Positions 1 through 11,206 of a stretch of DNA of 64,000 bases are shown here, piece by piece. Both the position numbers and the translations under genes were made by a program. Under the pieces are notes generated by a model. That model did not search any database. It saw only the letters and a program-made list of their open reading frames with translations, and had not been told where the DNA came from. Numbering within the stretch: the stretch's first letter is position 1; every line of letters begins with the position of its first letter. This DNA comes from Eurosta solidaginis (lineage: Eukaryota; Arthropoda; Insecta; Diptera; Tephritidae): positions 52,171,346-52,235,345 of the forward strand of contig NC_090324.1 of assembly GCF_040869045.1 (NCBI RefSeq). The letters are read 5' to 3'.

Positions 1-950
1 AGGTCGCTTTCTATTCTTATGTATTATGTGTTCCAAATATGAGCTAAATCGGACGACAAATACGATTTTTGTGAATATCTCTATCTTTGCGCCACCTAGC
101 GGCGATTTTTTTTCATATGTCGCTTTCTATTCATGTATGCATTATGTGTTCGAAATATGAGCCAAATCGGACCACAAATACGATTTTTTGAATATCTCGA
201 TCATTGCGCCACCAAGCGGCAATTTTTTTTCATAGGCCGCTTTCTATTCTTGTATGTCTTAAGTTCCAAATATGAGCCAATTCGAACCACAAATACAATT
301 TTTGTGAATATATCTATGCTTGCGCCACCTAGCGGCGATTTTTTTTCAAGGGTCGCTTTCTATTCTTGTATGTATTACGTGTTCCAAATATGAGCATTAT
401 GTGTTCGAAATATGAGCCAAATCGGTCCACAAATACGATTTTTTGAATATCTCGATCATTGCGCCACCAAGCGGCAATTTTTTTTCATAGGCCGCTTTCT
501 ATTCTTGTATGTCTTAAGTTCCAAATATGAGCCAATTCGAACCACAAATACAATTTTTGTGAATATATCTATGCTTGCGCCACCTAGCGGCGATTTTTTT
601 TCAAGGGTCGCTTTCTATTCTTGTATGTATTACGTGTTCCAAATATGAGCGAGATCGGATCACGAATACGATTTTTGTGAATATCTCGATCCTTGCGCCA
701 CCTAGCGGCGACATTTTTCATATGTCGATTTCTATTCATATATGCATTATGGGTTCCAAATATGAGCCAAATCGGACCACAAATACGATTTTTGTGAATA
801 TCTCGATCCTTGCGCCACCCAGCGGCGATTTTTTTCATAGGCCGCTTTCTATTCTTGTATGTATTATGTGTTTCAAATATGACCCAAATCGGACCACAAA
901 TAGAATTTTTTGAATATCTCGATCATTGCGCCACCTAGCGGCGATTTTTT
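1..950 (+). repeat. 117-bp satellite, block 1
   Basis: About eight tandem monomers of roughly 117 bp. Each monomer carries landmarks GCGCCACCTAGCGGCGA, TCGCTTTCTATTCTTGTATG, GTGTTCCAAATATGAGCC and ACAAATACGATTTTTGTGAA. The period is 39 codons, so reading frames stay open across monomers on both strands. The resulting 60-280 aa open frames throughout the array are artefacts. Within this block positions 139-393 and 394-648 are a nearly identical 255-bp tandem duplication, and the first 390 bases resemble 2,098-2,455. I cannot name the family. Confidence 0.9.
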
Positions 951-1664
951 TTTATTGCATTGTCATCGGGTTCTGAACTATTTCAATGACAAAATTCGTG
1001 CCAGCCAGCCAACCAGGTATCCAACCAACCAGCCTGTCAAGTCAAGCTAAATAAAACCTTTTAAAACATAATTTAAAAAAATTTTTTACTTAAACGGCTT
1101 TATTGAAAACAATACTGACATGAAGTAATAATAATACTAAAAGCTATAAAATAATTAGGTAGGTCCTAGGTACTAGTCATCACACTCCTCATCAATCTAG
1201 GGCGTTGAACAGAAAATGAAAAAAGCGCGTTGAGCGCGTGAAATTTCTAAAAACGTGAGATGTAGCATAACTTTATTAAAGTTCAGTTGGTCTTATATAT
1301 GACTAGCAATAGAAATTTTACACGCCCAACGCTTTTATTTAATTGATGAGGATTTTGATGACGAGTGCCTCGGACCTACCTAATTATTTTCTAGCTTTTA
1401 GTATTATTATTACTTCATGAATTGTTTTCATTAAAACCGTTTATCTTAAACATTTTTTTAATTATTTGATTTTCAAGTTTTTAATCTTTATTTAATTGCC
1501 TATTATTTCTTATACTATTTAGTTCAATTAGTGGCTCATTATTACAAGAACTCTTTCCTGACAATTTGTTACAATATAAGTCCTCAATACATAATCTTTC
1601 CAAAGACTTTACTCGACTCCTCCAATTCCAAAATATTTTGATGTCACTTCTACCGGACTGTATG
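951..1664 (+). repeat. Composite cassette 1: tail, palindrome, LTR fragment
   Basis: Three modules in fixed order. The tail (951-1,085) contains ATCGGGTTCTGAACTAT and CAGCC/AACC-type short repeats and ends in AAATAAAACC. The palindrome (1,089-1,450) has arms of roughly 165 bp running from TTAAACGG to the matching reverse complement, closed by a core of roughly 60 bp. The right arm is internally shortened in this copy. The third module (1,471-1,664) is an AT-rich spacer, then sequence starting TGTTACAATATAAGTCC that matches the LTR end at 47,421, and ends at CTACCGGACTG, where satellite resumes. Confidence 0.8.
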
Positions 1665-2674
1665 TAATATTTGTTCCACATATGGACCAAATCGGACCAC
1701 AAATACGATTTTTTTTGAATATTTCGATCCTTGCGCCACCTAGCGGATTTTTTTTCATAGGTCGCTTTTATTCTTGTATGTATTATGTGTTCCAAATATG
1801 AGCCAAATCAGACCACAAATACGATTTTTTTGAATATCTCGATCATTGCGCCACCTAGCGTCGATTTTTTTCATATGTCGCTTTCTATGCGTGTGTTCCA
1901 AATATGATACAGATAGGATCACAAATACGATTTTTGTGAATATCTCGTTCCTTGCACCACCTAGCGGCGATTTTTTTCATTTGTCGCTTTCTATTCCTGC
2001 AAATATTATGTGTCCCAAATATGAGCCAGATCGGATCACAAATACGATTTTTGTGAATATCTCGAACCTTGCGCCACCTAGCTGCGATTTTTTTCATAGG
2101 TCGCTTTCTATTCTTATGTATTATGTGTTCCAAATATGAGCTAAATCGGACGACAAATACGATTTTTGTGAATATCTCTATCCTTGCGCCACCTAGCGGC
2201 GATTTTTTTCATATGTCGCTTTCTATTCATGTATGCATTATGTGTTCGAAATATGAGCAAAATCGGACCACAAATACGATTTTTTGAATATCTCGATCAT
2301 TGCGCCACCAAGCGGCGATTTTTTTTCATAGGCCGCTTTCTATTCTTGTATGTCTTAAGTTCCAAATATGAGCCAATTCGAACCACAAATACAATTTTTG
2401 TGAATATATCTATGCTTGCGCCACCTAGCGGCGATTTTCTTTCATAGGTCGCTTTCTATTCTTGTATGTATGATGTGTTACAAATATGAGCGGGATCGGA
2501 TCACGAATACGATTTTTGTGAATATCTCGATCCTTGCGCCATCTAGCGGCGATTTTCTTTCATAGGGCGATTTCTATTCTTGTATGTATTATGTGTTCCA
2601 AATATGAGCCAATTTGACCACAAATACGATTTTTTGAATATCTCGATCATTGCGCCACCTAGCGGCGATTTTTT
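1665..2674 (+). repeat. 117-bp satellite, block 2
   Basis: About eight to nine monomers. The first is entered in mid-monomer at the CTGTATGTAAT junction with the preceding LTR fragment. Bases 2,098-2,455 are a close copy of the start of the window, including the rare variant GAGCTAAATCGGACGAC, which points to segmental copying within the array. Confidence 0.88.
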
Positions 2675-3445
2675 TACTGATGCATTGTCATCGGGTTCTG
2701 AACTTTATTCCAAGTTTCAATCTTGTAGCTTATCGGGATGTTACTTAAATTCGTGCCAGCCAGCCAACCAGCCATCCAACCAACCAGCCTGTTAAGTCAA
2801 GCTAAATAAAACCGTTTAAAAAATAATAAAAAAAAAATTTTTAGGTTAAACGGTTTTATTGAAAACAATATTTACATGAAGTAATAATAATACTAAAAGC
2901 TAGAAAATAATTAGGTAGGTCCTAGGTACTAGTCATCACATTCCTCATCAATCTAGGGCGTTGATCAGACAATTAAAAAAAAGCGTTGAGTGCGTGAAAT
3001 TTCTAAAAACGTGAGGCGTAGCATAACTTGATTAAAGTTCAGTTGGTCTTATATATGACTAGCAATAGAAATTTGCCGCGTCCAACGCTTTTATTTAATT
3101 GTCTGATCGACACCCTATATTGATGAGGATTTTGATGACGAGTACCTCGGACCTACCTAATTATTTTCTACCTTTTAGTATTATTATTACTTCATGTAAG
3201 TATTGTTTTCAATAAAACCGTTTATCTTAAACATTTTTTTAATTATTTGATTTTCAAGTTTTTAATCTTTATTTAATTGCCTATTATTACTTATACTATT
3301 TAGTTCATTTAGTGACTCATTATTACAAGAACTTTTTCCTGACAATTTGTTACAATATAAGTCCTCAATACATAATCTTTCTAAAGACTTTACTCGACTC
3401 CTCCAATTCCAAAATATTTTGATGTCACTTCTACCGGACTGTATG
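2675..3445 (+). repeat. Composite cassette 2
   Basis: Tail at 2,675-2,844, palindrome at 2,845-3,230, spacer plus LTR fragment at 3,255-3,445. The tail has lost the stretch reading AATTTCAATGACAAAA that most other tails carry. The palindrome is full length, with inner arms pairing AAAGCGTTGAG against CCAACGCTTTT. Confidence 0.82.
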
Positions 3446-4126
3446 TATTATTTGTTCCAAATATGGACCAAATCGGACCACAAATACGATTTTTTTTGAA
3501 TATTTCGATCCTTGCGCCACCTAGCGGATTTTCTTTTTTCATAGGTCGCTTTCTATTCTTTTATGTATTATGTGTTCCAAATATGAGCCAAATCAGACCA
3601 CAAATACGATTTTTTTGAATATCTCGATCCTTGCGCCTCATAGCGTCGAAATTTTTCATGTGTCGATTTCTATTCATGTATGCATTATGGGTTCCAAATA
3701 TGAGCCAAATCGGACAACAAATACGATTTTTGTGAATATTTCGATCCTTGCGCCACCCAGCGGCGTGTTTTTTTCATAGGCTGCTTTCTATTCTTGTATG
3801 TATTATGTGTTCCAAATATGAGCCAATTCGAACCACAAATACGATTTTTGTGAATATATCTATGCTTGCGCCACCTAGCGGCGATTTTTTTTCATGGGTC
3901 GCTTTCCATAATTGCATGTATTATGTTTTCCAAATATGAGCCAGATCGGATCAATAATACGATTTTTGTCAATATCTCGACCCTTGCGCCACCTAGCGGC
4001 GATCTTTTTTCATATGTCGCTTTCTATTCTTGTATGTATTATGTGTTCCAAATATGAGCCAAATCGGACCACAAATACGATTTTTTGAATATCTCGATCA
4101 TTGCGCCACCTAGCGGCGATTTTTTT
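3446..4126 (+). repeat. 117-bp satellite, block 3
   Basis: About six monomers of mixed subtypes, including the variants CATAGCGTCGAAAT and CACCCAGCGGCG. No other content seen. Confidence 0.88.
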
Positions 4127-4885
4127 CTTATTATTGCATTGTCATCGGGTTCTGAACTATATTCCATTTTTCTATCTTGTAGCTTATCGGGAAGTTACTT
4201 AAATTTCAATGACAAAATTCGTGCCAGCCAGCCAACCAGCCTGTCAAGTCAAGCTAAATAAAACCGTTTAAAAAATAATAAAAAAAAAAATTTTTAAGTT
4301 AAACGGTTTTATTGAAAACAATACTTACATGAAGTAATAATAATACTAAACGCTAGAAAATAATTAGGTAGGTCCTAGGTAATAGTCATCACACTCCTCA
4401 TCAATCTAGGGCGTTGATCAGACAATTAAAAAAAAAGCGTTGAGCGCGTGAAATTTCTAAAAATGTGAGGCGTAGCATAACTTGATTAAAGTCAGTTGGT
4501 CTTATATATGACTATCAATAGAAATTTGACGCTTCTAACGCTTTTATTTAATTGTCTGATCGACGCCCTAGGTTGGTGAGGAGTGTGATGATGAGTACCT
4601 AGGACCTACCTAATTATTTTCTAGCTTTTAGTATTATTATTACTTCATGTAAGTATTGTTTTCAATAAAACTGTTTAACTTAAACATTTTTTCAAGTTTT
4701 TAATCTTTATTTAATTGCCCATTATTTCTTATTCTATTTAGTTCATTTAGTGACTCATTATTACAAGAAAACTTTCCTGACAATTTGTTACAATATAGGT
4801 CCTCAATACATAATCTTTCCAAAGACTTTACTCGACTTCTCCAACTCCAAAATATTTTGATGTCACTTCTACCAGACTGTATGTA
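4127..4885 (+). repeat. Composite cassette 3
   Basis: Tail 4,127-4,295, palindrome 4,296-4,686, spacer and LTR fragment 4,693-4,885. Reading the right arm in reverse complement matches the left arm at well over 90 percent of positions by eye. The tail has a shortened CAGCC/AACC run. Confidence 0.83.
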
Positions 4886-5091
4886 ATATTTGTTCCACAT
4901 ATGGACCAAATCGGACCACAAATACGATTTTTATGAAAATTTCGATCCTTGCGCCACCTAGCGGCGATTTTATTTCATAGGTCGCTTTCTATTCTTGTAT
5001 GTATTATGTGTTCCAAATATGAGCCAAATCGGACCACAAATACGATTTTTTGAATATCTCGATCATTGCGCCACCTAGCGGCGATTTTTTT
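4886..5091 (+). repeat. 117-bp satellite, block 4 (short)
   Basis: Fewer than two monomers separate cassettes 3 and 4. The first carries ATTTTTATGAAAATTTC in place of the usual TTTTTGTGAATATCTC, a variant shared with the start of block 5. This suggests cassettes 3 and 4 duplicated as one piece. Confidence 0.85.
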
Positions 5092-5875
5092 CTTATTATT
5101 GCATTGTCATCGGGTTCTGAACTATATTCCATGTTTCTATCTTGTAGCTTATCGGGAAGTTACTTAAATTTCAATGACAAAATTCGTGCCAGCCAGCCAA
5201 CCAGCCTTCCAACCAACCAGCCTGTCAAGTCAAGCTAAATAAAACAGTTTAAAAAATAATTTAAAAAAATGTTAAGTTAAACGGTTTTATTTAAAACAAT
5301 ACTTATATGAAGTAATAATAATACTAAAAGCTAGAAAATAATTAGGTAGGTCCTAGGTACTAGTCATCACACTCCTCATCAATCAAGGGCGTTGATCAGA
5401 CAATTAAAAAAAAAGCGTTGAGCGCGTGAAATTTCTAAAAATGTGAGGCGTAGCATAACTTGATTAAAGTCAGTTGGTCTTATATATGACTATCAATAGA
5501 AATTTGAGGCTTCCAACGCTTTTATTTAATTGTCTGATCGACTCCCTAGGTTGGTGAGGAGTGTGATGACGAGTACCTAGGACCTACCTAATTATTTTCT
5601 AGCTTTTAGTATTTTTATTACTTCATGTAAGTATTGTTTTCAATAAAACCGCTTAACTTAAACATTTTTTTTAATTATTTGATTTTCAAGTTTTTAATCT
5701 TTATTTAATTGCCTATTATTTCTTATTCTATTTAGTTCATTTAGTGACTCATTATTACAAGAACTCTTTCCTGACAATTTGTTACAATATAAGTCCTCAA
5801 TACATAATCTTTCCAAAGACTTTACTCCACTTCTCCAACTCCAAAATATTTTGATGTCACTTCTACCAGACTGTA
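5092..5875 (+). repeat. Composite cassette 4
   Basis: Tail 5,092-5,272, palindrome 5,273-5,662, spacer and LTR fragment 5,687-5,875. It lies 977 bp from the equivalent point of cassette 3 and shares its private variants, so it is probably a recent tandem copy. Confidence 0.83.
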
Positions 5876-6159
5876 TGTAAAATTTGTTCCACATATGGAC
5901 CAAATCGGACCACAAATACGATTTTTATGAAAATTTCGATCCTTGCGCCACCTAGCGGCGATTTTATTTCATAGGTCGCTTTATATTCTTGTATGTATTA
6001 TGTGTTCCAAGTATGAGCCAAATCAGACCACAAATAAGATTTTTTTGAATATCTCGATCTTGTATGTATTACGTGTTCCAAATATGAGCCAAATCGGACC
6101 ACAAATACGATTTTTTGAATATCTCGATCATTACGCCACCTAGCGGCGATTTTTTTCTT
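5876..6159 (+). repeat. 117-bp satellite, block 5 (short, one internal deletion)
   Basis: About 2.4 monomers. One monomer lacks its CTTGCGCCACC..CTATT portion: at about 6,055-6,062 ATCTCGAT runs straight into CTTGTATGTATTACG. Confidence 0.85.
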
Positions 6160-6930
6160 ATTATTGCATTGTCATCGGGTTCTGAACTATATTCCAAGTT
6201 TCAATCTTGTAGCTTATCGGGAAGTTACTTAAATTTCAATGACAAAATTTGTGCCAGCCAGCCAACCAGCCATCCAACCAACCAGCCTGTCAAGTCAAGC
6301 TAAATAAAACAGTTTAAAAATAATTTAAAAAAAATTTTAAGTTAAACGGTTTTATTTAAAACAACACTTATATGAAGTAATAATAATACTAAAAGCTAGA
6401 AAATAATTAGGTAGGTCCTAGGTACTAGTCATCACACTCCTCATCAATCTAGGGCGTTGATCAGACAATTAAAAAAAAAGCGTTGAGCGCGTGAAATTTC
6501 TAAAAATGTGAGGCGTAGCATAACTTGATTAAAGTCAGTTGGTCTTATATATGACTATCAATAGAAATTTGACGCTTCCAACGCTTTTATTTAATTGTCT
6601 GATCGACGCCCTAGGTTGGTGAGGAGTGTGATGATGACTACCTAGGACCTACCTAATTATTTTCTAGCTTTTAGTATTATTATTACTTTATTTAAGTATT
6701 GTTTTCAATAAAATTGTTTAACTTAAACATTTTTTCAAGTTTGTAATCTTTATTTAATTGCCCATTATTTCTTATTCTATTTAGTTCATTTAGTGACTCA
6801 TTATTACAAGAACTCTTTCCTTACAATTTGTTACAATATAGGTCCTCAATACATAATCTTTCCAAAGACTTTACTCGACTCCTCCAACTCCAAAATATTT
6901 TAATGTCACTTCTACCGGACTGTATGTAAT
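6160..6930 (+). repeat. Composite cassette 5
   Basis: Tail 6,160-6,337, palindrome 6,338-6,728, spacer and LTR fragment 6,735-6,930. The spacing to cassettes 4 and 6 is about 1.07 kb on each side. The LTR fragment is followed by CTACCGGACTG as in the other copies. Confidence 0.83.
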
Positions 6931-7214
6931 TTTTGTTCCACATATGCACCAAATCGGACCACAAATACGATTTTTTTGAATATTTCGATACTGGCGCCAC
7001 CTAGCGGAATTTGTTTTTCATAGGTCGCTTTCTATTCTTGTATGTATTATGTGTTCCAAATATGAGCCAAATCAGACCACAATTCGATTTTTTTGAATAT
7101 CGCGATCTTTGCGCCACCTAGCGTCGACTTTTTTCATATGTCGCTTTCTATTTATGTATGCATTATGTCTTCCAAATATGAGCCAAATCGGACCACAAAT
7201 ACGATTTTCTTAAT
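6931..7214 (+). repeat. 117-bp satellite, block 6 (short)
   Basis: About 2.4 monomers, the last broken off at ACGATTTTCTTAATTT where the tail of cassette 6 begins. Confidence 0.85.
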
Positions 7215-8012
7215 TTTTTTTATTGATATCATCGGGTTCTGAACTATATTCCAAGTTTCAATCTTGTAGCTTTTCGGGAAGTTACTTAAATTTCAATGAC
7301 AAAATTCGTGCCAGCCACCCAACCAGCCAACCAGCCATCCAACCAACCAGCCTGTCAAGTCAAGCTAAATAAAACCGTTTAAAAAATAATTTAAAAACAA
7401 ATTTTAAGTTAAACGGTTTTATTTAAAACAATACTTACATGAAGTAATAATAATACTAAAAGCTAGAAAATAATTAGGTAGGTCCTAGGTACTAGTCATC
7501 ACACTCCTCATCAATCTAGGGCGTTGATCAGACAATTAAAAAAAAAAGCGTTGAGCGCGTGAAATTTCTAAAAATGTGAGGCGTAGCATAACTTGATTAA
7601 AGTCAGTTGGTCTTATATATGACTATCAATAGAAATTTGACGCTTCCAACGCTTGTATTTAATTGTCTGATCGACGCCCTAGGTTGGTGAGGAGTGTGAT
7701 GACGAGTACCTAGGATCTACATACCTAATTATTTTCTAGCTTTTAGTATTTTTATTACTTCATGTAAATATTGTTTTCAATAAAACCGTTTAACTTAAAC
7801 ATTTTTTTAATTATTTGATTTTCAAGTTTTAAATCTTTATTTAATTGCCTATATTTCTTATTCTATTTAGTTCATTTAGTGACTCATTATTACAAGAACT
7901 CTTTCCTGACAATTTGTTACAATATAAGTCCTCAATGCATAACCTTTCCAAAGACTTTACTCCACTCCTCCAACTCCAAAATATTTTTATGTCACTTCTA
8001 CCGGACTGTATG
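7215..8012 (+). repeat. Composite cassette 6
   Basis: Tail 7,215-7,405 with an expanded CAGCC/AACC run, palindrome 7,406-7,800, spacer and LTR fragment 7,826-8,012. The arms are complete. A small ATCTACATA expansion sits near 7,713 in the right arm. Confidence 0.83.
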
Positions 8013-8451
8013 TAATATTTGTTCCACATATGGAGCAAATCGGACCTATGTGTGGATTTTTTTCAATATCTCGATCCTTGCGCCACCTAGCGTCCATATC
8101 TTTCATATGTCAATTTCTATTCATGTATGTATTATGTTTTCCAAATATGAGCTAAATAGGACAACAAATACGATTTTTGTGAATATCTCGATCCGTGCGC
8201 CACCTAGCGGCGCATTTTTTCATAGGTCGCTTTCTATTCTTGTATGTAGTATGTGTTCCAAATATGAGCCAATTCGAACCACAAATACGATTTTTGTGAA
8301 TATCTCGATCCTTGCGCCACCTAGCGGCGATTTTTTTTCATATGCCGCTTTCTATTCTTGTATGTATTATGTGTTCCAAACATGAGCCAAATCGGACCAC
8401 AAATACGTTTTTGTGAATATTTCGATCCTCGCGTTACCTAGCGGCGATTTT
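8013..8451 (+). repeat. 117-bp satellite, block 7
   Basis: About 3.7 monomers. The first has a divergent middle around 8,040-8,060 (CGGACCTATGTGTGGATT). Confidence 0.85.
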
Positions 8452-9238
8452 TTTCTTATTATTGCATTGTCATCGGGTTCTGAACTATATTCCATGTTTC
8501 AATCTTGTAGCTTATCGGGAAGTTACTTAAATTTCAATGACAAAATTCGTGCCAGCCAGCCAACCAGCCATCCAACCAACCAGCCTGTCAAGTTAAGCTA
8601 AATAAAACCGTTTAAAAAATAATTAAACAAATTTTTTTAAGTTAAACGGTTTTATTGAAAACAATACTTACATGAATTAATAATACTAAAAGCTAGAAAA
8701 TAATTAGGTAGGTCCTAGGTGCTAGTCATCACACTCCTCATCAATCTAGGGCGTTGACCAGACAATTAAAAAAAAGCGTTGAGCGCGTGAAATTTCTAAA
8801 AATGTGAGGCGTAGCATAACTTGATTAAAGTTCAGTTGGTCTTATATATCACTATCAATAGAAATTTGACGCGTCCAACGCTTTTATTTAATTGTCTGAT
8901 CGACGCCCTAGATTGATGAGGAGTGTGATGACGAGTACCTAGGACCTACCTAATTATTTTCTAGCTTTTAGTATTATTATTTCTTCATGTAAGTATTGTT
9001 TTCAATAAAACCGTTTAACTTAAACATTTTTTTAATTATTTGATTTTCAAGTTTTTAATCTTTATTTAATTGCCCATTATTTCTTATTCTATTTAGTTCA
9101 TTTAGTGACTTATTATTACAAGAACTCTTTCCTGACAATTTGTTACAATATAGGTCCTCAATACATAATCTTTCCAAAGACTTTACTCGACTCCTCCAAC
9201 TCCAAAATATTTTAATGTCACTTCTACCGGACTGTATG
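8452..9238 (+). repeat. Composite cassette 7
   Basis: Tail 8,452-8,638, palindrome 8,639-9,025, spacer and LTR fragment 9,050-9,238. The left arm carries a three-base shortening at ATGAATTAATAATAC, a variant family also seen in cassette 10. Confidence 0.83.
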
Positions 9239-9777
9239 TAATATTTGTTCCACATATGGACCAAATCGGACCACAAATACGATTTTTTTGCATATTTCGA
9301 TCCTTGCGCCACCTAGCGGAATTTTTTTTCATAGGTCGCTTTCTATTCTTGTATGTATTATGTGTTCCAAATATGAGCCAAATCAGACCACAAATAGGAT
9401 TTTTTTGAATATCTGGATCTTTGCGCCACCTAGCGTCGACTTTTTTCTTATGTCGCTTTCTATACAAAATATGAGCCAAATAGAACCACAAATGCGATTT
9501 TTGTGAATATCTCGCTCCTTGCGCCACCTAGCGGCGATTTTTTTATAGGTTGCTTTCTATTCTTGCATGTATTATATGTTCCAAATATGAGCCAAATCAG
9601 ACCACAAATAAGATTTTTGTGAATATCTCGATCCTTGCGCCACCTAGAGGCAATTTGTTTTTCATAGATCGCTTTCTTTTTTTGTATGTATTATGTGTTC
9701 CAAATATGAGCCAAATCGGACCACAAATACGAGTTTTGTGAATATTTCGATGCTCGCGCCACCTAGCGGCGATTCTT
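9239..9777 (+). repeat. 117-bp satellite, block 8
   Basis: About 4.6 monomers with several private deletions, for example a shortened monomer around 9,460-9,480 where CTATACAAAATATGAGCC replaces the usual linker. Confidence 0.85.
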
Positions 9778-10090
9778 TTCTTATTATTGCATTGTCATCG
9801 GGTTCTGAACTATATTCCATGTTTAAATCTTGTAGCATATCGGGAAGTTACTTAAATTTCAATGACAACATTCGTGCCAGCCAGACAACCAGCCTGACAA
9901 GTCAAGCTAAATAAAACCGTTTAAAAAATAATTTCTAAAAAAAATGTTTAAGTTAAACGGTTTATTAAAAGAACTCTTTCCTGACAATTTGTTACAATAT
10001 AGGTCCTCAATACATAATCTTTCCAAAGACTTTACTCGACTCCTCCAACTCCAAAATATTTTAATGTCACTTCTACCGGACTCTATGTAA
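9778..10090 (+). repeat. Composite cassette 8, palindrome deleted
   Basis: The tail (9,778-9,948) is intact. The palindrome is reduced to about 16 bases of left arm (AAGTTAAACGGTTTAT), which run directly into AAAAGAACTC of the spacer. The LTR fragment follows to 10,090. Both arms, the core and most of the spacer are missing, which suggests one deletion event. Confidence 0.78.
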
Positions 10091-10877
10091 TATTTGTTCC
10101 ACATATGGACCAAATCGGACCACAAATACGATTTTTTTGAATATTTCGATCCTTGCTACACCTAGCGGATTTTTTTCATATGTCGCTTTCTATTCTTGTA
10201 TGTATTATGTGTTCCAAATATGAGCCATATCGGATCACAAATACGATTTTTGTGAATCTCTCGGTCCTTGCGCCACCTAGCGGCGCTTTTTTTTCCAAAT
10301 GTCGCTTTCTATTCTAGTATGTATTATGTGCTCCAAATATGAGCCAATTCGAAGCACAAATACGATTTTTGTGAATATCTCGATCTTTGCGCCACCTAGC
10401 GTCGATATTTTTCATATGTCGATTTCTATTCATGCATGTATTATGTGTTCCAAATATGAGCCAAATAGGACTACAAATACGATTTTTGTGAATATCTCTA
10501 TCCTTGCGCCACCTAGCGGCGGTTTTTTTCATAGGTCGCTTTTTATTCTTGTATGTATTATGTGTTCCAAATATGAGGCAATTCGAACCACAAATAAGAT
10601 TTTTGTGTATATCTCGATCCTTGCGCCACCTAGCGGCGATTTGTTTCATAGGTCGCTTTTTATTCTTGTATGAATTATGTGTTCCAAACATGAGCCAAAT
10701 CGAACCACAAATACGATTTTTGTGAATATCTCGATCCTTGCGCCACTTAACGGCGATTTGTTTCATATGTCCCTTTCTATTCTTGTATGTATTATGTGTT
10801 CCAAATATGAGCCAAATCGGACCACAAATACGATTTTTGTGAATATTTCGATCCTCGCGCCACCTAGCGGCGATTTT
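10091..10877 (+). repeat. 117-bp satellite, block 9
   Basis: Nearly seven monomers in a mixed order of subtypes. The segment from about 10,520 to 10,880 reappears near 11,870-12,230, including the rare CGCCACTTAACGGCG and CATATGTCCCTTTC variants (10,741 versus 12,089). The array therefore has higher-order copies roughly 1.35 kb apart. Confidence 0.87.
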
Positions 10878-11206
10878 TTCTTATTATTGCATTTTCATCG
10901 GGTTCTGAACTATATTCCATGTTTCAATCTTGTAGCTTATCGGGAAGTTACTTACATTTCAATGACAAAATTCGTGCCAGCCAGCCAACCAGCCATCCAA
11001 CCAACCAGCCTATCAAGTCAAGCTAAATAAAACCGTTTAAAAAATAATTTAAAAAAAAAATGTTAAGTTAAACGGTTATTACAATAACTCTTTCCTGACA
11101 ATTTGTTACAATATAGGTCCTCAATACATAATCTTTCCAAAGACTTTACTCGACTCCTCCAACTCCAAAATATTTTAATGTCACTTCTACCGGACTGTAT
11201 GTAATA
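10878..11206 (+). repeat. Composite cassette 9, palindrome deleted
   Basis: Tail 10,878-11,064, then AAGTTAAACGGTTATTAC joined straight to AATAACTCTTTCC of the spacer. The deletion resembles that of cassette 8 but the junction is not identical, so it is either an independent event or a later modification. Confidence 0.78.

Noticed and set aside
7841..8038. Recurrent minus-strand frame (CIEDLYCNKLSGKS..) found in nearly every cassette as a conserved small protein
   Set aside because: Its repetition comes from copying of the cassette, since it overlaps the spacer and LTR fragment. The same sequence at 47.3-47.5 kb belongs to an LTR and its flank, not a coding region.
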